From assembly GCA_023432025.1 (NCBI GenBank), contig JAEYVE010000083.1, forward strand, positions 11,645 through 75,644: a stretch of 64,000 nucleotides of DNA. The letters are read 5' to 3'. The DNA comes from Pseudomonadota bacterium (GTDB taxonomy: Bacteria; Myxococcota_A; Polyangia; Polyangiales; Polyangiaceae). The first letter of the stretch is position 1, and each line of letters begins with the position of its first letter. The notes below the pieces were generated by a model. It did not search any database. It was given only the letters and a program-made list of their open reading frames with translations, and was not told the origin of the DNA. A program made the position numbers and the translations under genes. Shown in pieces: positions 8,259 through 15,469 of the stretch.

Positions 8259-10373
8259 ATGGATCCCCTCGTTGTCGCGGCACTCGGCTTGCAGCAGGTC
8301 GTGATTCGGGGCGCGGGCTTGCTGCTCGGCTTGGGGTTGGGCGTCTACCTCGTGTGCTGGGCGGCGGATCCGCCCGCCGACGTCTGGTCCCTCGGGGCGC
8401 TGACCTTGTTGGTGGTGTCCACGGCGGTCCACTTGGTGCGGCGCGCGCGCTCTCTCGAGACCGAGGCCTCGATGCGCGCCGATCTCGAGCTCTTCATGAG
8501 CTTGACCACCGCCGCGTACGCGGCGGTACTTCACCTGCCGGGCGCGCTCGACGGACCATTCTATCCGCTCGTCTACGTGCTCATGATGGTGGTGGCGGCC
8601 TTTGCGCGGCCGCTCGCCGCCGTACTGACGGTGCTGTATGCGGCGGTGCTCGAGGCGGGTCTGCATTTCGTGGCTTACGGCGGGCAAAAAGCCGACGAGC
8701 TTTTGCCGCACGCCTTGTTCCTGGCGCTCTTCACGGGCCTCAACGTGACGCTCTTTCGCGCCGAGATCGCGCGCGTCCGCCGGGTGTCGCGGGCGCACAT
8801 CGCGGGAGAAATCGACCGCATGCGTGAGGCGGCGCGCTCTTACCGTCTGCTCGGTTCGGGAGGAGAAGGCGAAGACCGCGATCGTCTGCTGCGCTCGGGC
8901 ATCGACGAAATTCACCAAGCGAGCAGCTTTGCGCTGGACGTCGTGCGGCGCAGCTTGAAGCTCCAGACGGCGGTGCTGCTCGGCGTGGAAAAGCGCGGCG
9001 AGTGCTTGGCCGTGCGGGAAGTGTCGACGGACGTGGGCGGCGTTCTCACGGGATTCATCTCGGCGCAGGGCGGCATTTTCGGCGCAGCCTTGGCCCGCGG
9101 GGACGCGTTCTGCGTGGCGGGAGCCCGCGCCGGCACGCACGCAAGCTACTACGAGAAACGCCCCACGGTGGGCGCCGTGTGCGCGGTGCCGTTGCTCGAG
9201 CGTGGAAACCTGCGCGGCTACTTGGCGGTGGACCGCGTCGCCAGCGAGCCGTTCACGGAGGACGAGCTGTCCTCTTTGCGCGCGGCGACGACGTTCTTGC
9301 AGCGCGCCATCGAGAACGAGCGCGTGTTCGCGGAGCTGGAGCGGGCCCGCTCGGAGCAAGCCAAGCTCTACCGCGCGGCGGGCGCGTTGGGCGCAGCCAT
9401 CACGGAGGCGCAGGTCATCGAGGCGGGTGTGTCGAGCGCCCGCGAGGTAGCGGCCTTCGACTTCGCCGCGGTGACGCTCTTCCACCGCCGCACCAACCAA
9501 CACGAAATCTGCGCGGTGAGCGGCGAGGGACAGGAGGGGCTGGTCGGGCGCAGCTTCCGCCACAACGCGGGGCTCGTGTCCATGGTGGTCGCCAACCGCC
9601 ACGCGCTTCCGTATCGAGGGGAGTACGACGCGTCTCGTCAAACCGTGTTCGCCCGCGGACTGAACCCGCCTCCCGTGCCTTCTTTGTTGATTCTGCCGCT
9701 CGTAGTGCACGAGCGCGTGCTCGGCACCTTGGTGCTCGGCTCCGAACAGAAACGCGCCTTCGACGACACGGTGCGCCCTGCGCTCGAGGTGCTCGCCAGT
9801 CACGTCGCGGTGTCTCTCTCCAACGCCCGTATGGTCGGGCGGCTCGAGGAGCTCGCCACCACGGACGGCCTCACGGGGCTCTTGAACAAGCGCACGCTCA
9901 TCGAAGAGGCCGAACGTCGCATCAAGAGCGCCGAGCGCTTCGGCAAGCCCGTCAGCGTGCTCGTAACGGACATCGATCACTTCAAGCGCGTGAACGACAC
10001 GTTTGGCCACGACGTGGGCGACGTGGTCATCAAGGGTCTCGGCGACGTGCTCCGCCGCGTCAAACGCGACACCGACATCGTGGGTCGTTTCGGCGGCGAG
10101 GAGTTCGTCGTGGTGTGCGAGCAGACCGACGAGACCGGCGCGAAGTATCTGGCCGAACGCTTGCGCAAGGAGCTCGAGAGCACCGAGTTCCAAACCGAGC
10201 TCGGCCCGCTCAAAGTCACCTGCTCGGTGGGCGTCGCGACGTTCCCAGCCGCGGGCCGGAATTGGGCAGCGCTCTTCAAGGCAACCGACGAGGCGCTTTA
10301 CGTGTCCAAACGCGGCGGGCGAAACCGCGTCACGGTGTGGAACCCCAAGCTGCAGGGCGCGTCCGCCGCCTGA
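8259..10373 (+). CDS. Membrane diguanylate cyclase with GAF domains
   Basis: The 704-residue product has about five or six N-terminal transmembrane helices (residues 1-170), then two GAF-like sensory regions (roughly 215-365 and 375-530) and a C-terminal GGDEF domain. The active site reads GGEEF at residues 612-616, compatible with diguanylate cyclase activity. An RDTD sequence (603-606) exactly five residues before it matches the RxxD product-inhibition I-site. The domain opens with the usual TTDGLTGLLNKR. It should make cyclic di-GMP from two GTP in response to a ligand at the GAF or membrane domain. An EAL phosphodiesterase gene follows on the same strand, so synthesis and breakdown are paired. 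Confidence 0.93.
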   Translation: MDPLVVAALGLQQVVIRGAGLLLGLGLGVYLVCWAADPPADVWSLGALTLLVVSTAVHLVRRARSLETEASMRADLELFMSLTTAAYAAVLHLPGALDGPFYPLVYVLMMVVAAFARPLAAVLTVLYAAVLEAGLHFVAYGGQKADELLPHALFLALFTGLNVTLFRAEIARVRRVSRAHIAGEIDRMREAARSYRLLGSGGEGEDRDRLLRSGIDEIHQASSFALDVVRRSLKLQTAVLLGVEKRGECLAVREVSTDVGGVLTGFISAQGGIFGAALARGDAFCVAGARAGTHASYYEKRPTVGAVCAVPLLERGNLRGYLAVDRVASEPFTEDELSSLRAATTFLQRAIENERVFAELERARSEQAKLYRAAGALGAAITEAQVIEAGVSSAREVAAFDFAAVTLFHRRTNQHEICAVSGEGQEGLVGRSFRHNAGLVSMVVANRHALPYRGEYDASRQTVFARGLNPPPVPSLLILPLVVHERVLGTLVLGSEQKRAFDDTVRPALEVLASHVAVSLSNARMVGRLEELATTDGLTGLLNKRTLIEEAERRIKSAERFGKPVSVLVTDIDHFKRVNDTFGHDVGDVVIKGLGDVLRRVKRDTDIVGRFGGEEFVVVCEQTDETGAKYLAERLRKELESTEFQTELGPLKVTCSVGVATFPAAGRNWAALFKATDEALYVSKRGGRNRVTVWNPKLQGASAA

Positions 10374-10522
10374 GCGAGGGGCCGCTTTCCCTCAAGCAGC
10401 GCTGAGGCCTTCACGGTCTCGTGTTCGCGGGCCCGGCACGAAATTCCGCGAGCGCCGCGAATCTCCGCGCGGAGAGCCCTCGGAACGTGCCACGAATCGC
10501 GCGAAAGTCCGGCGAAGTTGGG

Positions 10523-10538
10523 CGGCACGCGCGTTGCT
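10523..10538 (+). promoter_or_regulatory. Possible sigma-54 (-24/-12) element
   Basis: The sequence CGGCACGCGCGTTGCT fits the sigma-54 consensus TGGCAC-N5-TTGCW at all but the first base, with the required GG-N10-GC spacing. However, the predicted start point (~10549) falls downstream of the chosen EAL start codon at 10542 and only a few bases before the next ATG at 10554. It may therefore be a chance match or imply a shorter EAL protein with a minimal leader. Confidence 0.3.
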
Positions 10539-10541
10539 TGG

Positions 10542-11351
10542 ATGAAGCCTCGTATGTGCAGCACCGCGCAAAAGTTTGGCAGAATCTCGTCCGAGCGCGC
10601 GCCGAACACGTGGCGACGGCGTTCGGTTCGCACCGGAACGACCAAGCAGCCGCGCGACCTCGAACGCGCTTTGGCTTCGTTGTGGATCGCTTTTCAACCC
10701 ATCGTGCGCGCCGCGGATGGCGCGACGTTCGGCTACGAAGCGCTGGTGCGTACGCGCGAGCCCGCGGTGCCGACGCCCGCTGCGCTCCTGGCGCTCGCGG
10801 AGCGTCTCGGTCGCATGGCCGAGCTCGGTCGCGCCATTCGACGTTGTTCGCTCGCGGCCGCGCGGGCACACGAGGGGCAGTTTTCGTTGTTCATGAACCT
10901 GCACCCCTACGAGCTCTTGGACGAGGAGCTCTTGTCCGACATTGGAGCCTCGGGGCTCGCCGAGCGGATGGTACTCGAAATCACCGAGCGAGCGTCTCTC
11001 GCTGCCGTGCCGGATCTCCCCGAGAAGCTCCGGGAGCTGCGTCGGCTGGGCTGTCGCATCGCCATCGACGACTTGGGCGCCGGCTACTCGGGCCTCTCGA
11101 GCTTCGTCGAACTGGCGCCGGACATCGTGAAAATCGACATGTCGCTCGTGCGCGACGCTCATCAGAGCCCGGTCAAGCAACACGTCATCCGCGCGCTCAC
11201 GGAAATGTGCAAAACGATGGGGCTCTCCGTGGTGGCTGAGGGGATTGAGAGCAGAGAAGAGCGAGACGTGGTCGTGGCGCTGGGTTGCGATCTCCTGCAA
11301 GGCTTTCACTTCGGGCGGCCGAACGCAGCGTTCTCGCCTCTCCGCACGTAG
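10542..11351 (+). CDS. EAL-domain cyclic di-GMP phosphodiesterase
   Basis: The 269-residue product is an almost free-standing EAL domain after a basic ~45-residue N-terminus. Catalytic and metal-binding positions are all visible: EAL itself (YEALVR, Glu at about residue 66), Asn in LFMNLHP, EITERA, the DDLGAGYSG loop, VKIDMSLV, VAEGIE and LLQGFHFG. Hydrolysis of cyclic di-GMP to pGpG is therefore expected. ATG 10542 is chosen as the first ATG; TTG 10518 upstream and ATG 10554 downstream are alternatives, and no strong Shine-Dalgarno decides between them. It follows the diguanylate cyclase gene by 168 bases on the same strand, which supports antagonistic pairing. Confidence 0.92.
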   Translation: MKPRMCSTAQKFGRISSERAPNTWRRRSVRTGTTKQPRDLERALASLWIAFQPIVRAADGATFGYEALVRTREPAVPTPAALLALAERLGRMAELGRAIRRCSLAAARAHEGQFSLFMNLHPYELLDEELLSDIGASGLAERMVLEITERASLAAVPDLPEKLRELRRLGCRIAIDDLGAGYSGLSSFVELAPDIVKIDMSLVRDAHQSPVKQHVIRALTEMCKTMGLSVVAEGIESREERDVVVALGCDLLQGFHFGRPNAAFSPLRT

Positions 11352-11449
11352 ACCAAGCCGCTTCGCGCCTCGTGTGCTCGTGCGCCCGAGCTCGGCGCCG
11401 TGCTAAGGTGCGCGGCTCGGGAGGGCCGTGTCGGTAGGGCCTTTCAGCC

Positions 11450-13195
11450 ATGCTCGCGAGCGGCTCGCTCCACGTTCTCTTGTGTTTGCTTTCCGCGTTG
11501 CTGAGCGGTGGCGTCGGCGTGTACGCGCTCCGCAGGCGCGTGCCGGGCGCGCTCCCCTTCGGCATGGCGGCGCTCAGCCAGTCCTTCTGGACGCTGGGCC
11601 ACCTGGCAGAGTTTCTGACGGACTCGCTCGAAGGAAAGTTGCTCTGGGACAACTTGCAGTTCTTCGGGACTGCGGGTTGGGCCATCGCGTTCTTTTCCTT
11701 CGCGGCCGAGTATACGAATCGTCGTGCCGCTCGCAGTCGCTGGGTGTGGCTCGGGCACGCGGTCTTGGCGGTTCCGTACCTGGGCATGGTCGTCTTCGCG
11801 CCGCTCCATCCGTGGCTGCGCCCCTGGGCGGTGCTCGCGCGGCGGGGAAACCACTGGGTGCTGGACTATCCGTTCACGCCGGCTACGTGGGGGCTGTTCG
11901 TTTACCTCTTGGTGCTGTTTGGAGCGAGCGTCGGGTTCTTGGCCGAGCAAGCGCTGCGCGCTCCGCGAAAGAGCCAATATCGGCTGCAGAACGTCATCGT
12001 CATTTTGGGCGTGTTGATGCCGCTCGGTGGAATCACGCTGACCATGCTCGGCATCAGCTTCGGCGCTGAGCGTGACATGTCGCCCATCACGTTCGGCATT
12101 TCGAACGCGGTCGTGGCGTGGGGGCTGTTTCGTCATCGCTTACTCGATCTCGTGCCCATCGCTCGAGATCTCGTCATCGAAAACTTGCGCGCGGGGGTCA
12201 TCGTTTTGGACTCCGAGGGGCGCGTGGTGGACCTCAACCCGAGCGCGCGTGAGCGGCTGTCGCGCACGAACGACGTCATGGTCGGGCAGCTCGCGAGCGA
12301 GGTGCTGGGTCCCTGGGCAGAAATGGCCCAAGGGGCGCCGGACGGACCGAGCAGTCGGCGTCGCGTCATCAGTGATCCGGTGCAAAAGCGTCACCACGAG
12401 CTCACCGTCGTGCCTCTCCGGGACCGCTGGGGCGGGGTACAGGGCCGAGTGATCGTCGCCTACGACGTGACGGCGCTGAAGGAAGCGGAGCAGGAGCTCG
12501 TGCGTCAAAACGTGCGGCTCGAAAACATCAACAAGGAGCTGGACGCCTTCAGCTTCTCGGTGTCTCACGATCTTCGCGCGCCGCTCCGCGCGGTGGAAGG
12601 GTTCGCCACCCTCTTGCGCCAGGAGTGCGCCGTGGCGTTGGGAGAGGAGGGCCGGCGTTACCTCGGGTTCATCGACGACGGCGTGCGTCGCATGCAGGGG
12701 CTCATTTCTTCTCTGCTCGAGCTGGCTCGGGTCAGTCGCCGCACGCTCCAGCGAAAGCCCGTGGAGGTGTCCGGGTTGGTGCACGAGGTGGTCCAGGATC
12801 TGGCGCCGGAGCTGGAAGGGCGCGAGGTGGACATCGTCGTGATGGATCTGCCGCCGTGCAGCGCAGATCCCACGCTGCTGCGACAAGTCGTGGCCAACCT
12901 CCTGGGGAACGCCGTGAAGTTCACGCGAGACCGTACGCCAGCGCGTATCGAGGTGGGGTGGCTCGAGGGGAACGAGCTCACCTACTTCGTCAAGGACAAC
13001 GGCGTCGGCTTCGACATGAAGTACGCGGATCGTTTGTTCGGAGTCTTCCAGAGACTCCACGACGTGAGCGAGTTCGAGGGCAACGGCGTGGGACTGGCCA
13101 CCGCGAACCGCATCGTCAGCCGTCACGGCGGGCGCATCTGGGCGGAGGGTGTCCTGGACCGCGGCACGACGGTCTACTTCACCCTGGGCTCGTAA
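11450..13195 (+). CDS. Histidine kinase with 7TM N-terminus and PAS domain
   Basis: The 581-residue product begins with about seven transmembrane helices (residues 5-225), resembling the 7TM N-terminal module of bacterial histidine kinases. A PAS domain follows (about 235-350, starting DLVIENLRAGVIVLDSEGRV). The HisKA helix FSFSVSHDLRAPLRAVEGFA carries the phospho-acceptor His at about residue 373. The HATPase domain has an N box (LLGNAVKFT), a G1 box (VKDNGVGFD) and a G2-like GNGVGLATANRIVSRHGG. The kinase core resembles those of phytochrome-type kinases. It should sense a membrane signal and phosphorylate a regulator. The receiver protein at 13344 is the nearest candidate partner. Confidence 0.92.
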   Translation: MLASGSLHVLLCLLSALLSGGVGVYALRRRVPGALPFGMAALSQSFWTLGHLAEFLTDSLEGKLLWDNLQFFGTAGWAIAFFSFAAEYTNRRAARSRWVWLGHAVLAVPYLGMVVFAPLHPWLRPWAVLARRGNHWVLDYPFTPATWGLFVYLLVLFGASVGFLAEQALRAPRKSQYRLQNVIVILGVLMPLGGITLTMLGISFGAERDMSPITFGISNAVVAWGLFRHRLLDLVPIARDLVIENLRAGVIVLDSEGRVVDLNPSARERLSRTNDVMVGQLASEVLGPWAEMAQGAPDGPSSRRRVISDPVQKRHHELTVVPLRDRWGGVQGRVIVAYDVTALKEAEQELVRQNVRLENINKELDAFSFSVSHDLRAPLRAVEGFATLLRQECAVALGEEGRRYLGFIDDGVRRMQGLISSLLELARVSRRTLQRKPVEVSGLVHEVVQDLAPELEGREVDIVVMDLPPCSADPTLLRQVVANLLGNAVKFTRDRTPARIEVGWLEGNELTYFVKDNGVGFDMKYADRLFGVFQRLHDVSEFEGNGVGLATANRIVSRHGGRIWAEGVLDRGTTVYFTLGS

Positions 13196-13311
13196 CGACC
13201 TTCGTGGGACGCCCCCGGGTGGACGCGAAAGTTCGTGTCGCTCTCGGGTTTCCGTGGGCGTCAAACGGCGGAATGTCGGGGAATTCTCGCGTATTCGGGG
13301 CTGCGCCCACG

Positions 13312-13327
13312 TGGCACACGGGTTGCT
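13312..13327 (+). promoter_or_regulatory. Consensus sigma-54 (-24/-12) promoter sequence
   Basis: TGGCACACGGGTTGCT matches the sigma-54 consensus TGGCAC-N5-TTGCW at every defined base, with GG-N10-GC spacing. It lies just upstream of the receiver gene (ATG 13344). Transcription would start near 13338, giving a leader of only about six bases. The third gene downstream encodes a sigma-54 activator, so autoregulation is plausible. Activator binding sites were not identified. Confidence 0.55.
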
Positions 13328-13343
13328 GAGTCCAGGGGACGCG

Positions 13344-13895
13344 ATGACTGCAATCAAGCGCCCACATGCCCTGGTCGTCGACGACGACCCGATTTCGCTC
13401 GAGGTCACCCGGCGCCGCCTCGAGGAGCTCGGCTTCGAGGTGGACGTGCGCGAGGACTCCCTCGGAACCTCGCGCTGGGTCCTCGAAAACCAGCCGGACT
13501 TGGTGGTCCTGGACGTCATGATGCCGGCGCTCACGGGACCGGAGCTGGCCGCTGTGCTCAAGCGCAGCGCGCTCTGCGTGCAGATCCTGCTTCAGTCGAG
13601 CAAGCCGCAAGCCGAGGTGGAGCTCTTGGCGCGCTCGGTAGGGGCGCTCGGTGGTATTTCGAAGGAGCTCGGTGACGAGGCGTTCAAGGCGACGTTCGTG
13701 CGGCTCGCGCACCCGACGTGCGGCGCGAGCGTGGGCGCTCCCCTGACCGAGGGGAACGACGGTGGGGCCGAGGCGCCCGCCGCGGCGCGCGGTGGACGCG
13801 GTCAACGAAGCCAGCCCGCTTTCCAAGCGAGTGGCGCGCGGCTCGCGAGGGAGGACGACGACCGCCACGCCTCGGACCGAGGAGACGTGTCGTGA
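13344..13895 (+). CDS. Receiver-domain response regulator without DNA-binding domain
   Basis: The 183-residue product is one CheY-like receiver (about residues 5-125) with an acidic pocket (VVDDDP), phospho-acceptor Asp57 in VVLDVMMPALTG and a SSK motif near residue 92. The C-terminal ~60 residues are low-complexity (Gly/Ala/Arg-rich) with no output domain. It probably relays phosphate by protein contact, not by binding DNA. ATG 13344 is preceded by AGGGGA. The stop codon overlaps the GTG of the next kinase-like gene (GTGA), so the two are translationally coupled. It is a natural partner for that protein's HPt domain. Confidence 0.85.
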   Translation: MTAIKRPHALVVDDDPISLEVTRRRLEELGFEVDVREDSLGTSRWVLENQPDLVVLDVMMPALTGPELAAVLKRSALCVQILLQSSKPQAEVELLARSVGALGGISKELGDEAFKATFVRLAHPTCGASVGAPLTEGNDGGAEAPAAARGGRGQRSQPAFQASGARLAREDDDRHASDRGDVS

Positions 13896-15415
13896 GCGCC
13901 CGCGCCATGAGCCCAGCAAGAGCGCCGCGCAGCGGCGCGCGGACCGATCCTGCGCGCCGCGCGCGCGCTGCACGCTCGAACGAGTCAGGGCGCCGGTCGC
14001 CCCTGGCTCGGTTGAGGGCGGCTTTCACCGTCTACTCGTGGGTCACGGCTTGCTTGCTCTCGGGGCTGACGTTCGTTTTCGTCCTCCGGAGCGCAGGCCC
14101 ACTCCGCCCCCACATTCTGGTTGCGAATGGACTGACCACGGCGTGCGCGGTCGCGCTGGGGCTTCTTTTCGTCGGCCTCTACGTGAGACCGCTGCTCCGC
14201 GAGGAGGAGGCGGCGCTCCGAGAGCGGGACACGGAGCTGGCCCGCGCCCAAGCGACGACGCGACGAAAGAGCGAGCTCTTGGCGCACGTGAGCGACGAAA
14301 TTCGTACCCCGATGAGCGGCGTTTTCGGCATGAGTGAGCTCTTGCTCGAAACGGAGCTCACTCCGCGTCAGCACCGCTACGCGTCGACAGTGCAAAGCTC
14401 CGCGGGCGCTCTCTTGAGCCTCCTGAACGACCTGCGTGATCTCTCGAAGATCGAGGCGGGCAAGTTGGAGATCGTCGCGACCGACTGCGACGTACGGCGC
14501 ACGGTGGAGGAGGTCGCGGACCGCGCTGCGGCGGGTCGTGGGCACAAACGTTTGAACGTTACCGTGCACGTGAGCAAGTCGGTGCCGGCGCTGGTGCGCT
14601 GCGACCGCGAGCGGCTGCGCCAGGTTCTGACGCACCTCGCCGGTAACGCGGTCAAATTCACCGAGCGAGGTGAGGTGGTGCTCTCCGTCGAGGTCATCAC
14701 CACGGACTCGGCCACGGCGCAGCTGCGTTTCTCGGTGCAGGATACGGGCATCGGTATTCCGCGCTTCTTCCAGAATCGTCTCTTCGAGGCGTTCTCGGAG
14801 GTGAGCGGGTCGCCCCCGGGGCGCCGCGGCGGCGCGGGTCTCGGGCTCGCCATTTCCCGTCAGCTGGTGCGCATGATGGGCGGAGAAATCGGTGTGGAGA
14901 GCGAGGTCGGGGTGGGAAGTCGCTTTTGGTTCACGCTTCCGGTCGAGGTGTCCTCACCACGGCGCGTCGTCGAAAACCCACCAGCGCAGAAGCGGGCGGA
15001 GCCAGGGGACGCGACGAGGGCGCGAACGCGCCAGCGCGCGGGGCTCGAGACCGTACGCCTGCGTCGCTCGTCCGCTCTGGATCCCGCCACCAAGCGGAGC
15101 GCCGTCGTCGCGGAAATGTTCTTGCGCCTCGTGCCCTCGCAGGTCGACGCCATCGCCGCCGCCTCGGGAGAGGAGCACGGCAGCTCGGTGAGCCACGGAG
15201 CGCACCGCTTGAAGGGGAGCTGTCTTTCGGTGGGCGCGGTGGCGATGGCACGCGTCTGTGGGGAGCTCGTGGCGGAGCCGGAGCGCTCGGAGGAGCTGGT
15301 CGGGGAGCTCCGGGAGCATTTCGAGGCGGTCAAGGCCGAGCTCGAGTACGAGCTGGCCCGGCGCGAGACGTCCGGGGGCTCGTTGGTGGTCCACGCAGGG
15401 AGTCGCCCCTCATGA
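13892..15415 (+). CDS. Kinase-like protein with HPt domain; phospho-His replaced by Asp
   Basis: The 507-residue product has two transmembrane helices (about residues 45-95), a coiled coil and a HisKA-like domain. A full HATPase follows: N box HLAGNAVKFTERG, G1 DTGIGI, G2 GGAGLGLAISRQLV. A C-terminal HPt domain carries AHRLKGS, with His438 in the phosphotransfer position. The HisKA motif, normally SHEIRTP, reads SDEIRTP: the acceptor His is Asp135 (codon GAC). A His lies three residues earlier (132) but off-register. There is no receiver domain in the chain. GTG 13892 is chosen because GAGGAG precedes it and it overlaps the receiver-gene stop. It may act as a scaffold, a trans-kinase or an HPt donor rather than a normal autokinase (inference). 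Confidence 0.88.
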   Translation: MSARAMSPARAPRSGARTDPARRARAARSNESGRRSPLARLRAAFTVYSWVTACLLSGLTFVFVLRSAGPLRPHILVANGLTTACAVALGLLFVGLYVRPLLREEEAALRERDTELARAQATTRRKSELLAHVSDEIRTPMSGVFGMSELLLETELTPRQHRYASTVQSSAGALLSLLNDLRDLSKIEAGKLEIVATDCDVRRTVEEVADRAAAGRGHKRLNVTVHVSKSVPALVRCDRERLRQVLTHLAGNAVKFTERGEVVLSVEVITTDSATAQLRFSVQDTGIGIPRFFQNRLFEAFSEVSGSPPGRRGGAGLGLAISRQLVRMMGGEIGVESEVGVGSRFWFTLPVEVSSPRRVVENPPAQKRAEPGDATRARTRQRAGLETVRLRRSSALDPATKRSAVVAEMFLRLVPSQVDAIAAASGEEHGSSVSHGAHRLKGSCLSVGAVAMARVCGELVAEPERSEELVGELREHFEAVKAELEYELARRETSGGSLVVHAGSRPS

Positions 15416-15469
15416 CGCGCGGGGTCGCGTGGTACTGTCCTCGCGGGATCGCGAGGGGAGCTACGAACG

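Noticed and set aside
7908..10193. A 761-codon minus-strand open frame
   Set aside because: It is antisense to the GGDEF gene, whose motifs and membrane helices are unambiguous.
10434..10450. A GGCAC...CCGC sequence resembling a sigma-54 promoter
   Set aside because: The spacing is GG-N11-GC rather than N10 and the TTGC block is not matched.
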